DNA from: JAJYSO01 sp964451785
Lineage (GTDB): Bacteria > Bacteroidota > Bacteroidia > Flavobacteriales > Flavobacteriaceae
Length of the DNA stretch: 64,000 bases
Assembly (NCBI GenBank): GCA_964451785.1
Contig: CAYVJG010000014.1
Coordinates: 1-64,000 of the forward strand
Direction: 5' to 3'
Numbering within the stretch: the stretch's first letter is position 1; the number at the start of each line of letters is the position of its first letter. The notes under the pieces were generated by a model. It ran no database searches. It was not told where the DNA came from and was given only the letters and a program-made list of their open reading frames with translations. Both the position numbers and the translations under genes were made by a program. Positions 42,362-51,635 of the stretch are shown one piece after another.

Positions 42362-43495
42362 TTATTGAGCATAACCGCCTAAGGCATAGTTAGACCAGCC
42401 TTGGGCAAAGCTGTCGTCAGCGCCGGTAGCTGCTTCATTAACGTTAAGTCCGGCTGAAACATCTACCGCGTTTTCTTGTGAATCTTGACCGATAATCGTG
42501 TTTGAAACACTGCTGAGTTTTCCGGTTACTACAAGTTTATCTTCAGTGATGTTGGTAATGGTTTGATCGTCTTGCACCTGAATGCCATTTTCAAAGTTTT
42601 TGATGAGTACATTGCTGAATTGACCAGCTGTACCGCGGCGTAAGCGCATGCCATCTTCAATGCCAATGCCTACTAAAGTGAGGTTGTTGATAGTTGGGTT
42701 TGACATCGGTTGTAAGGTGTTGTCGTTTTCATTGTTGTCAGCTTCAATACCTTTATCAGCTATACCTTCTTTGATAGCGATCCAGTTAGTGCCGCCACCT
42801 GTCCAGCCTTCAGTCCAGTCAAATGAATCGTCTTCATCACCTACAGAGATCAAGTTGTCTGCAACCACAGTTCCGCCGAAAAATTCAAACCCGTCATCTG
42901 AACCTTTAAAGGTTTCAAGGTTGTTGACGGTAGTGCCAGAACCTACAGCATAAAAACCGAAGCCATTGTACTCCACAGAACCCTCGATGATACCGGCACC
43001 GGCATATTCAACTCTGATATACGATAATGTGCCTGAGTTGTCAGCGGCATCTTGTCCGCCATAAGTAAGGTTGCCGTCAAATTCAGGCGAAGAAGTGCCA
43101 CCAGGAATGTTGATAGGAGCTTTTCCTAAGATAACAACCCCTCCCCAAGAGCCGATTTCTTCAGATTTTTCAGTGAAGACAATAGGACTTTCAGCGGTTC
43201 CTACAGCTTCAATTTTAGCGCCTTGGTTGATGATTAAGGCATCGAGACCATCTGTTTTGTCGGCTATAATTTTTGTGCCGGCAGGAATGGTTAAGGTAGC
43301 ACCATTTTCAACTACTACTGAACCGACTAGGTTATACGTGATAGCGGCATCTAGGGTTTTGTTTTCGAGAATTTGACCGGTTAAAACATTGGCCTCTCCA
43401 GGTTGTGGTTGAGGAGTGGTTGAATTGTCATCATCACTACAAGCAATAGTGAATAAACCGGTAAGAGCGAGTAAACTGAGTGTTTTTAATTTCAT
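42362..43495 (-). CDS. beta-helix lipoprotein, partner of TonB-dependent receptor
   Basis: Predicted surface lipoprotein of 377 residues. Signal with lipobox FTIACSDDD. The body has repeated short valine/glycine strands (for example NLVGSVVVENGATLTIPAGTKIIADK, IEGSVEYNGFGFYAVGSGTTVNNLETFKGSDDGFEFFGGTVVADNLISVGDEDDSFDW), consistent with a right-handed beta-helix. It lies 96 bp downstream of a TonB-dependent receptor gene on the same strand, so it is likely its surface-exposed partner. The ligand is unknown. I start at MKLKTLSLLALTG; an upstream ATG at 43531 lacks a signal. Confidence 0.8.
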   Translation of the reverse strand: MKLKTLSLLALTGLFTIACSDDDNSTTPQPQPGEANVLTGQILENKTLDAAITYNLVGSVVVENGATLTIPAGTKIIADKTDGLDALIINQGAKIEAVGTAESPIVFTEKSEEIGSWGGVVILGKAPINIPGGTSSPEFDGNLTYGGQDAADNSGTLSYIRVEYAGAGIIEGSVEYNGFGFYAVGSGTTVNNLETFKGSDDGFEFFGGTVVADNLISVGDEDDSFDWTEGWTGGGTNWIAIKEGIADKGIEADNNENDNTLQPMSNPTINNLTLVGIGIEDGMRLRRGTAGQFSNVLIKNFENGIQVQDDQTITNITEDKLVVTGKLSSVSNTIIGQDSQENAVDVSAGLNVNEAATGADDSFAQGWSNYALGGYAQ

Positions 43496-43591
43496 CGTGT
43501 TAGTGTTATAATTGATTGTATTGCGAAACAAATGTAAGCGATGTTTAGCGCGTTAATGTTAGCTAAAGATTAAGGGTTTATTACTCTTGTT

Positions 43592-46435
43592 TTAAAAGGT
43601 ATATCCTACTGATAAAGAGAAATCTATGCCGTATTTGTAAGCGGACAAATTAATCGGTTTAGCATTGGAAACTCCAGTAGGGGTTTGTTGTAATTCAAAA
43701 CTGTCGTTGAGAATATTTTCTACTTTTAAATCGACTGAAAAATCACCTATTTTATTCTTCCAGATAAAATTTAAGCTGTTAAAAGGCTGTTCATAGATGT
43801 CGTCTAGGTTTGAGCCGCCAACAGCGTAGATGCGTTCACCAAAAACGTTGTAAGTTGTAGTGAAGGTGCTGTTCCAGTTTTCGCTTAAATCAGTGGTATA
43901 ACTCAAATCGGCATTGATGATGAATGGTGGAGCACCTTGTAATTTACGTGAAGCATTAGTCAAGAAGCGTTGGTCACTTTTAGTTTTGTCAAGGGTCACT
44001 TCAGAGTGCATGACGGTGGCATTGATGCCGAGTTTTAAATCTTCTAAAGTTTCTTGATTAAACAGTTGAGCAAAGCTGGTTTGGTAAGAAACTTCGGTTC
44101 CGTAAATCACGGCTTTTTCAGTGTTGGCAAACCCAATTGACGACCCGCCTGCTACCGGAGTGATTACAGTTTCAATAGGCGCATCAATATATTTTCCAAA
44201 ACCGGTGATAGAGAAAACACCGCCTGCTTCAGGAAACAGTTCGTATTTTAAATCAAAGTTGTAGTTGGTTGAGTTTTCTAATTCCGGATTTCCGGTGATG
44301 AGGTCAAATGGCCCTACCAAATAGCGAATCGGTAAGATTTCGCGTACTCTCGGTCTGGTGCTGGTCATTGAAGCCGCCAAGCGCAAGTTACTGGTTTCGT
44401 TTAGGGCATATTTGACGTTTAACGATGGCATAACTCTAAATTTCTTGTCATTTTCAACTTCTAAGAAATCTGCATAAATACTGGTAGTTGGTTTGCGGTA
44501 TTTGATAAGACGCTTAAAGTATTCACCACGTACGCCGAGCACCACTTCCCATTGATTGACTTTAAAGTCATATGACAAATAAGCGGCTGCCGAGGTTTCG
44601 TCAATTTTTGAAAATTTACTCGCGTCACTCCCATCTTGATAGTTGAGCCAGCCTTGGTCAAAGCCTTGATTTAAAAAGGCATCGGGATTTGCGGTGTTAA
44701 TAGGAATCTCATTGATGGTGTTAATGTTAGAAGGATATTTTGTAGGGTCTACATTTAAGCGCACCACACGGTTAAAGAAATCGTAGTTAAGCTGATTAGC
44801 TTCTATACCAAATTTGAGGTGACTGTTATATTCATCTTCGTTATAACCTACAGCTTCCCCTAATCCCCATTGGTAGTTTGCCATGACATTGATATTGTCA
44901 ATATCTAAGTCTACAAAAGAGCGATTTGGTTCACTTGAGTTGGCAATAAATAAGTCTGCATCTTCACCACGGCCTTCGGTGTAGAGCATTTTTCGGTCAG
45001 GTTCGCCGTAAAACCCAAAGCCATAAGAGGCTCCAAAATCGAGCTGATGACGTTTGTCTTCGGTGAGATTCCACTGTCCTAAAAGTTGAGATTGGTTAAT
45101 AGTAATATCGCGATAACGACTTAAGCGAGAGAAGAAATCATCGTTAGCTTCAGAGTTGTAACCGTATTGTTCACGCGTAAAATTTGAAGTGGTTTGAATG
45201 AAAATATTGTTGAATTTCAATTCAAATGCTTGTTGTTTTTTGTAATTCAAGGCTAATAAAGCCGACTTTTTAGTAGTCAACTCATAGTCTTGTACATCTT
45301 TGTAGTTGGCGTTATAGCCACCTTGCGTATTTAAGCTGCGCAACACAGCATCAGGCGTTGTGTGATAGCTGTTTTCAAAGCTAAATCCGATGTAATAGCC
45401 CAAAGAATTTCCATTTTTGAGCTTTTCGGTATTACCATGCGTAATTTCAAGACTGGTTGACACCGGCGCTTGTTGTTCATCTACATTAAATCCGGTTTTG
45501 AATAAATGCTTAGAAGCATCAGGGGTTGATTGGTAACCTAATTTGACTAGGTTTTTGCCATAGACACTTGGTAAATCACGTTTACTGCCAGCGATGCCAA
45601 AAAATTCAGAGCTACTTTCGTTGTCAATTTTAAAATCTTTGAAAGTTGTTTGAGAGTTAGCGCCTACCCCCACTTTTATGGTAGTGGTGGGTTTATAAGG
45701 AATATCTTTAGTGACGATATCAAAGCTGGCTCCGGCAAAGTCACCTGACAGGTCTGGTTGAAAAGTTTTGTACACATTGATGTTGCGCACCATGTCCGTT
45801 GAAAAATTTTTGAGCGGAATGATTTTTTTATCGGGATCGCCAGTGATTATAGGAAGTCCATTAACGGTCAGATAATTGTAGCGTTCGCCTAAACCGCGCA
45901 CAACGATTCCTTTAGACTTTTGTTGGGTGACGCCAGTGATTTTAGTCACTCCTTCAGCTACATTGCTCACGCCTTTTTTAGCAAATTCTTGAGCGCCGAT
46001 GGCTTCAACCATGACTTTTGATTCTTTTTGATCCATTAAAAGGGCTTCAACTTGCGCGCGACTGGTGCTGACTTCAATGACAATTTCATCTAAAGTAGCA
46101 CTGCTTTTGATTAAGCTGGCGTTAACCTTAGTGGGTTTTGCAGCACTGACCTTGACATTAGGGATAACTTTAGTTTCATAGCCCATAAAACTAAAATGCA
46201 AGGTGTAGGTGCCAGGTTCAACATTAGTGATGGTGTACTGACCGTCCATATTTGTTGTAGCTCCTTTGGTGGTGCCGGCAAGCGTAACGTAAGCAAAGGG
46301 AAGCGTCGTCTTAGTGTTTGCTTCGGTAATCGTTCCTGTAATTGAGCTCGTTTGATCTGCTGGCAAAGGCTGAGGTCCTTGGGCTGAGCAGATTAAGCTG
46401 CTGAATGCGAAAATTAAACTTAAAATAATTCTCAT
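43592..46435 (-). CDS. TonB-dependent outer-membrane receptor
   Basis: Energised outer-membrane transporter of 947 residues. A signal peptide (about 1-18) is followed by a carboxypeptidase-regulatory-like (CarboxypepD_reg) fold at about 28-115 (ITGTITEANTKTTLPFAYVTLAGTTKGATTNMDGQYTITNVEPGTYTLHFSFMGYET), then the plug (about 125-265, with KGIVVRGLGERYNYLTVNGLP) and the barrel ending in SVGYTF. It lacks SusC-specific traits and its partner is not SusD but a beta-helix lipoprotein. A divergent PhoB-type regulator is 201 bp away. Substrate is unknown. Confidence 0.92.
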   Translation of the reverse strand: MRIILSLIFAFSSLICSAQGPQPLPADQTSSITGTITEANTKTTLPFAYVTLAGTTKGATTNMDGQYTITNVEPGTYTLHFSFMGYETKVIPNVKVSAAKPTKVNASLIKSSATLDEIVIEVSTSRAQVEALLMDQKESKVMVEAIGAQEFAKKGVSNVAEGVTKITGVTQQKSKGIVVRGLGERYNYLTVNGLPIITGDPDKKIIPLKNFSTDMVRNINVYKTFQPDLSGDFAGASFDIVTKDIPYKPTTTIKVGVGANSQTTFKDFKIDNESSSEFFGIAGSKRDLPSVYGKNLVKLGYQSTPDASKHLFKTGFNVDEQQAPVSTSLEITHGNTEKLKNGNSLGYYIGFSFENSYHTTPDAVLRSLNTQGGYNANYKDVQDYELTTKKSALLALNYKKQQAFELKFNNIFIQTTSNFTREQYGYNSEANDDFFSRLSRYRDITINQSQLLGQWNLTEDKRHQLDFGASYGFGFYGEPDRKMLYTEGRGEDADLFIANSSEPNRSFVDLDIDNINVMANYQWGLGEAVGYNEDEYNSHLKFGIEANQLNYDFFNRVVRLNVDPTKYPSNINTINEIPINTANPDAFLNQGFDQGWLNYQDGSDASKFSKIDETSAAAYLSYDFKVNQWEVVLGVRGEYFKRLIKYRKPTTSIYADFLEVENDKKFRVMPSLNVKYALNETSNLRLAASMTSTRPRVREILPIRYLVGPFDLITGNPELENSTNYNFDLKYELFPEAGGVFSITGFGKYIDAPIETVITPVAGGSSIGFANTEKAVIYGTEVSYQTSFAQLFNQETLEDLKLGINATVMHSEVTLDKTKSDQRFLTNASRKLQGAPPFIINADLSYTTDLSENWNSTFTTTYNVFGERIYAVGGSNLDDIYEQPFNSLNFIWKNKIGDFSVDLKVENILNDSFELQQTPTGVSNAKPINLSAYKYGIDFSLSVGYTF

Positions 46436-46484
46436 GGTGTTTTTGTTTTGTTTGCCGCAAATAAACTAAGACTATACTAGTTTT

Positions 46485-46569
46485 ATGTTAGCTTAACATT
46501 ACCTAACATCACGCTAAGGTTAGCTTTAAAATTGAATTGATAATACTTTCTTAACCTGAGGCTATCAGG
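46485..46569. promoter_or_regulatory. repeated ATGTTA boxes and palindrome between receptor and regulator
   Basis: On the minus strand, toward the receptor gene, GATGTTAGGTAATGTTAAGC contains two ATGTTA boxes ten bases apart, a direct-repeat arrangement like PhoB-type sites; the plus strand holds ATGTTAGCT at 46485. A similar ATGTTTA/ATGTTAGCT pair lies before the beta-helix lipoprotein gene at about 43541-43563. Separately, CCTGAGGCTATCAGG (46555-46569) is a palindrome a few bases upstream of the regulator's -7 box TATCTTTG (46578-46585). Both could be binding sites for the regulator. Confidence 0.5.
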
Positions 46570-46636
46570 TTTCGTTTTATCTTTGTTAACGCAGATGCAC
46601 TTTGCCTTAAGAGTTAATTAAAGTATTGATATTCAA

Positions 46637-47320
46637 ATGAAAAACGAAGAAATAACAATTTTGCTTGTTGATGATGAACCAGATATATTAGAGATTATAG
46701 GCTTTAATTTATCGCGAGAAGGTTTTCAAGTGTTAACGGCTGAAAATGGTGAAGAAGCCCTTAAAATAGCTTCGCGACGAAAACCTCAATTAATTATTCT
46801 CGATGTCATGATGCCTAAAATGGATGGCATAGAAACCTGCGAACGCCTAAGGCAAATGAGCGAATTAGACAAAACCTTAATCAGCTTTTTGACGGCTCGA
46901 GGCGAAGATTATTCTCAAGTGGCCGGATTAGGAGCCGGAGCAGATGATTATATCACTAAGCCTGTACGCCCTAAAGTGTTGGTGAGTAAGGTAAAATCGC
47001 TCTTGCGTCGCTTGCATGCCTCAGACGCTGAACAAGAAGTTATTAAACTCAAAGATTTAATAATTAATAGTGAAGAACACCGTGTGTACAAAGGTGATGA
47101 AGAATTTAACTTGCCGCGTAAAGAATTTAAATTGATGGCTTTACTGGCCTCAAAACCAGATAAGGTGTTTACGCGTGAGGTGATTATGGATACCATTTGG
47201 GGAAATGAAGTTATTGTTGGCGATAGAACCATTGACGTACACATAAGAAAACTACGCGAAAAATTTGGCGATCATCGCTTTGAAACTATCCGTGGCGTAG
47301 GCTATAAATTTGTAGAATAG
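46637..47320 (+). CDS. OmpR/PhoB-family response regulator
   Basis: Two-component DNA-binding regulator of 227 residues. The receiver has the acidic pair DD (12-13), phosphorylation site D56 in LIILDVMMPKMDG, the T/S in FLTARGED and the lysine in DDYITKPV; the C-terminal winged helix (about 130-227) has FNLPRKEFKLMALLASKPDKVFTREVIMDTIWG and VIVGDRTIDVHIRKLREKFG. It lies upstream of and divergent from the TonB-dependent receptor. No histidine kinase gene is adjacent in this window, so its sensor is elsewhere. A phosphate role (PhoB-like) is possible, not shown. Confidence 0.95.
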   Translation: MKNEEITILLVDDEPDILEIIGFNLSREGFQVLTAENGEEALKIASRRKPQLIILDVMMPKMDGIETCERLRQMSELDKTLISFLTARGEDYSQVAGLGAGADDYITKPVRPKVLVSKVKSLLRRLHASDAEQEVIKLKDLIINSEEHRVYKGDEEFNLPRKEFKLMALLASKPDKVFTREVIMDTIWGNEVIVGDRTIDVHIRKLREKFGDHRFETIRGVGYKFVE

Positions 47321-47367
47321 CTAACGGCTTTTAGTCAAAGGTACTTTTTTTGCAACTTTTGATGCTG

Positions 47368-47375
47368 TACCTTTG
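47368..47375 (+). promoter_or_regulatory. promoter -7 box directly upstream of uvrC
   Basis: TACCTTTG matches TAnnTTTG exactly and is five bases before the uvrC ATG, so the message would be nearly leaderless; the TTTTTTTG at 47345-47352 may serve as the -33 element. Confidence 0.45.
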
Positions 47376-47380
47376 CGGTA

Positions 47381-49207
47381 ATGAGCATCCCTTCTATTGA
47401 CATACAACTTAAAACGCTGCCTACAGGTCCCGGAGTTTATCAGTATTTTGATAAAAACGGAAAAATTCTTTACGTAGGTAAGGCTAAGAATCTCAAACGC
47501 CGTGTGTCTTCCTATTTTCATAAAACACACGATAGCCATCGCATTGCTTTATTGGTCAAAAAAATTGTAGAAATCCAGCACATTGTCGTCAATACCGAAA
47601 CTGACGCCTTGTTGTTGGAGAACAATCTGATTAAAAAATATAAACCGCGGTTTAATGTGATGCTTAAGGACGATAAAACTTATCCTTGGTTGTGCATTAA
47701 AAATGAAAAATTTCCACGTGTATTTTTGACCCGTCAGGTCATTAAAGACGGCAGTGAATATTACGGTCCTTATCCTAGTGTGCGTACGGTGCGCGTTATT
47801 CTCGATTTGATTCACGAGCTGTTTCCTTTGCGTCAAGGCAATCTCAAAACCTGGGAAGAGGATATTGAAGATGGGACCTATAAAAATCGTGTAGGCTATC
47901 AAATTAGACCTGCTTTTCAGCATTCTGACCAATGGAAAACCGAAGCGGGTTATATGGCAAATATTGAAAAGATTCGACAGATTATTAAAGGTGATTTTAA
48001 AATCTCTCTGGCTCATTTTAAAGAAAAAATGCTCGCTTATGCGGCAGATTTAGAGTTTGAAAAAGCTCAAGAAATCAAAGATAAAATCGAACTTCTCGAA
48101 AAATATCAAGCTCGGTCAACAGTGGTCAATCCCAAGATTAACAATGTTGATGTTTATGCCATTGTCAGTGATGAGTCTTATGCGTATGTCAACTTTTTGC
48201 AAATTTCACATGGCGCTATCATTCGGTCGCACACCATTGAAATGAAGAAAAAACTAGACGAAACGGATCGCGAGTTGCTCGAATTGGGAATTACCGAAAT
48301 CAGACAGCGCTTTGAACAGAATTCCCCCGAAATCTATGTGCCTTTTGCAGTAAATGTAGGCGAAGAAGTTAAAGTTACTGTACCTAAAATTGGCGATAAA
48401 AAAGCTATTGTAGACTTGAGTGAGCGCAACGCAAAATACTTTAGGCAAGATCGCTTTAAGCAAATGAAATTTGTCGACCCAGATCGGCATACAAACCGCT
48501 TGATGGCGCAGATGAAAGTAGATTTGCGCTTGCCCGAAGAACCACGGCATATTGAGTGTTTTGACAACTCCAATATTCAAGGTACAAATCCGGTGGCGGC
48601 GTGTGTGGTGTTTAAAAATGGAAAACCTAGCAAAAAAGATTACCGCCGATTTAATATTAAAACTGTCGAAGGACCAAATGATTTTGCGTCAATGGAAGAA
48701 GTGGTATATAGACGTTATAGCCGTTTGCTAAACGAAGGTCAGCCCTTGCCAAATTTGATTGTGATTGACGGCGGCAAAGGTCAATTAGGTTCGGCTTTGA
48801 TGGCTTTAGAGCGCCTTGATTTACGCGGGAAGGTGCCAATACTAGGCATCGCAAAACGCTTAGAAGAATTGTTTTATCCGGGTGATGAGTTTCCACTTTA
48901 TCTCGACAAAAAATCAGAAACTTTAAAAGTTATTCAGCGCGCACGTGATGAAGCACACCGCTTTGGGATTACCTTTCACCGTAACAAACGCAGTAAAAGC
49001 GCCATCGATACCGAATTGCAGTCCATCAAAGGTATAGGTGAAAAAACAGCCGTTGAATTACTCAAACGGTTTCGCTCAATTTCTAAAATTGCTCAACTTT
49101 CAGAAAGCGAACTCGCTGAGGTGATAGGGCACGCTAAGGCAAAATTGGTATTTGCATATTTTCAAAGTCAAAACAACTCCTCATCGTGTGAAAATGATGA
49201 GGTGTAA
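47381..49207 (+). CDS. uvrC: UvrABC nuclease subunit C
   Basis: Nucleotide-excision repair nuclease of 608 residues. The N-terminal GIY-YIG domain (about 10-95) reads TGPGVYQYFDKNGKILYVGKAKNLKRRVSSYF; the UVR motif is LEFEKAQEIKDKIELL (about 225); the RNase H-like C-terminal nuclease has IECFDNSNIQGTNPVAACVVF and VIDGGKGQ; helix-hairpin-helix motifs close the protein (SIKGIGEKTAVELLKRF). All parts are intact. It stands alone behind its own promoter 60 bp after the response regulator. Confidence 0.98.
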   Translation: MSIPSIDIQLKTLPTGPGVYQYFDKNGKILYVGKAKNLKRRVSSYFHKTHDSHRIALLVKKIVEIQHIVVNTETDALLLENNLIKKYKPRFNVMLKDDKTYPWLCIKNEKFPRVFLTRQVIKDGSEYYGPYPSVRTVRVILDLIHELFPLRQGNLKTWEEDIEDGTYKNRVGYQIRPAFQHSDQWKTEAGYMANIEKIRQIIKGDFKISLAHFKEKMLAYAADLEFEKAQEIKDKIELLEKYQARSTVVNPKINNVDVYAIVSDESYAYVNFLQISHGAIIRSHTIEMKKKLDETDRELLELGITEIRQRFEQNSPEIYVPFAVNVGEEVKVTVPKIGDKKAIVDLSERNAKYFRQDRFKQMKFVDPDRHTNRLMAQMKVDLRLPEEPRHIECFDNSNIQGTNPVAACVVFKNGKPSKKDYRRFNIKTVEGPNDFASMEEVVYRRYSRLLNEGQPLPNLIVIDGGKGQLGSALMALERLDLRGKVPILGIAKRLEELFYPGDEFPLYLDKKSETLKVIQRARDEAHRFGITFHRNKRSKSAIDTELQSIKGIGEKTAVELLKRFRSISKIAQLSESELAEVIGHAKAKLVFAYFQSQNNSSSCENDEV

Positions 49208-49388
49208 ATATGCAATTAGATTGCATGTAATGAGTGGTTTATGAGATGTGGAATTTCTTTTTAAAACGGCACGGTCTATCACAAGATTTCCCCATTTCGT
49301 ATAAAAACAGTTTATCCTCGGTTCTATCTTTTTAAAAAGCTTTAAATTAGCTGTTTATTAGGGCAACCAGGCTTTTAAAACCAGGGTT

Positions 49389-51632
49389 ATGAGGTATATT
49401 TTTTCTTTTTTAGCAGCATTTTGCAGTTTAACGCTCTTTGCACAGCAGACTTCAGATGATGATTTTAAAGTTGGGTTGGTGCTCAGCGGAGGTGGCGCTA
49501 AAGGCTTAGCACACATAGGCGTACTCAAAGAAATTGAAAAGGCAGGCGTGCAGATTGATTATATTGGTGGTACCAGCATGGGCTCTATTGTCGGCTCATT
49601 ATACGCGGCGGGTTATACTGCTGATCAATTGGATTCTATTTTTAGAACAGCCGATTTTATACAGTTAATTCAAGATCAATTGCCGCGCAATGTCAAATCC
49701 TTTTATCAAAAGGAAGGCGCTAATCGCTATGTGTTGAGCTTGCCATTTGATCACTTTAAAGTTTCTTTTCCATCAGGACTTTCTAAAGGACAGAATATTT
49801 ATAACCTGTTGTCGCAGTTGTTTTATCCGGTGCGTCATGTACATGATTTTTCTAAACTACCCATTCCATTTTTTTGTGTAGGAACCAATATTGAAACCGG
49901 CGAAGCTGTGGTATTAAATAAAGGCTCTCTAGCAAAATCTGTGCTAGCTAGTAGTGCAATTCCATCGCTATTTACCCCAGTTGAAATTGACGGGCAACTG
50001 CTCAGTGATGGCGGGATTGTCAATAATTACCCTGTAGAAGAAATGCGCAAACGCGGAGTTGATTATATCATTGGGGTAGATGTTCAAGATAGCTTGATGA
50101 CGCGCGAGCAGTTAAAATCGGCGCTGGACATTTTAAATCAAATGAGCAATTTTGAGCGGATTAAGGCGGTGAAGTACAAAAAAACCTTGACAGATTTGTA
50201 CATTAAGCCTGATATTACAAGCTTTACAATTTTGTCTTTTGATAAAGGAGAAGCTATTATAGAATCAGGAGTAACTGCTGCAAAACAATATGAATCGACA
50301 TTTGATTCAATTGCAGAATTACAAGATAAAACTCAAATTAGACCACATTTGCAAGTTCAAGATTCTATTACAATTGCTCAAATCCAGCTGAGGGGCAATT
50401 ACAATTATCCGCGTAGTTTTATTCGTGGAAGACTGCACATTCCTATAGATGAAGAAATTAGTTATAAGCAATTTAATCAAGGTTTAGACAATCTAGTAGC
50501 TACAGAAAATTTTGAACGCATTGACTACAGTCTATTTCCACAAGACGATGGGAGTAATAAGTTGCTGTTGCAGTTAAAGGAAAACAATCGCAAAACCAGT
50601 TTGCGACTCAGTTTGCACTACGATGAGTTGTATAAGAGTGCAGCTTTGGTTAATGTGACACGTAAGCAATTGCTGTTCGATAATGATATTATTTCGTTAG
50701 ATTTTATTGTAGGTGATAATTTCAGGTATAAATTTAACTATTTTATTGACAAAGGGAATTACTGGAGTGTTGGCTTAAAAAGTAGTTTAAACCAATTTGA
50801 AAAAGATGTGTCTTTTGATTTTATAGCCGATCAAATACCAGGCGAAAATTTTAATGTCAATAAGATACAATTGCATTATATGGATTTGACAAATCAGTTT
50901 TATGTCGAAACCTTTTTTGCTAATGCTGTGCGCTTTGGGGCAGGTTTTGAGCACAAGTATACTAAATTAGAAACGGAAACTATTTTGGTGCCCTCTATGT
51001 CTGGTGATCAACAAAATGTACCATTTACAATTTTAGAAGAAGGAAGCCGATTTGGTCCTTATGGATATTTAGAATACGATAGCTATGATAATCATCACTT
51101 CCCCAATCACGGATTTTATTTTAGAGGCGATTTACATTTTTATTTATTTGGGATAGGCCCGGCCTTAGATTTTGAGCGGTTTTCTGTCATAAAGGGAAAA
51201 ATTGGCTATGCCTTTACGCCATTTAAAAATTTTGCTGTGCGCTTGCAGTCTGAAACAGGCACGCATATAGGCCATCCACCAACAAAGAGTCTAAATTTTT
51301 ATTTAGGAGGTTACGGCAATGATTTTGTGAATAATATTCAGTCTTTTTTGGGTTATGATTTTTTAGCTGAATCAGGAAATAGCTATATAAAAGGATTGAT
51401 TCAACTGGATTATCAGCCTATTCCGCGGCATCACATATTAGCAACTTATAACATAGCCAATATAGGTGATGATTTATATGAAGGGGGAGAGGTGTTTAGT
51501 CTGCCAGATTATACAGGAATGGCAATTGGTTATGGTATTGAGTCGCTGGTAGGCCCTTTAGAGATTCATTATTCTTACTCGCCTGAACGCGGATCAGGGT
51601 TGTTTTTTGTCAGTCTGGGTTTTTGGTTTTAA
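49389..51632 (+). CDS. patatin-like phospholipase with outer-membrane barrel domain
   Basis: Exported 747-residue protein with signal peptide (ending FAQQ). The N-terminal patatin-like phospholipase domain (about 25-290) has the oxyanion loop LSGGGAKGLAHIG, catalytic S63 in GGTSMGS and the catalytic aspartate in SDGGIVNNYP. A POTRA-like stretch follows (about 315-395), then a BamA/PlpD-type surface-antigen barrel ending in SLGFWF. PlpD-type proteins cleave phospholipid at the outer membrane. The role here is inferred. Followed directly by a non-coding repeat element. Confidence 0.92.
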   Translation: MRYIFSFLAAFCSLTLFAQQTSDDDFKVGLVLSGGGAKGLAHIGVLKEIEKAGVQIDYIGGTSMGSIVGSLYAAGYTADQLDSIFRTADFIQLIQDQLPRNVKSFYQKEGANRYVLSLPFDHFKVSFPSGLSKGQNIYNLLSQLFYPVRHVHDFSKLPIPFFCVGTNIETGEAVVLNKGSLAKSVLASSAIPSLFTPVEIDGQLLSDGGIVNNYPVEEMRKRGVDYIIGVDVQDSLMTREQLKSALDILNQMSNFERIKAVKYKKTLTDLYIKPDITSFTILSFDKGEAIIESGVTAAKQYESTFDSIAELQDKTQIRPHLQVQDSITIAQIQLRGNYNYPRSFIRGRLHIPIDEEISYKQFNQGLDNLVATENFERIDYSLFPQDDGSNKLLLQLKENNRKTSLRLSLHYDELYKSAALVNVTRKQLLFDNDIISLDFIVGDNFRYKFNYFIDKGNYWSVGLKSSLNQFEKDVSFDFIADQIPGENFNVNKIQLHYMDLTNQFYVETFFANAVRFGAGFEHKYTKLETETILVPSMSGDQQNVPFTILEEGSRFGPYGYLEYDSYDNHHFPNHGFYFRGDLHFYLFGIGPALDFERFSVIKGKIGYAFTPFKNFAVRLQSETGTHIGHPPTKSLNFYLGGYGNDFVNNIQSFLGYDFLAESGNSYIKGLIQLDYQPIPRHHILATYNIANIGDDLYEGGEVFSLPDYTGMAIGYGIESLVGPLEIHYSYSPERGSGLFFVSLGFWF

Positions 51633-51635
51633 ATA

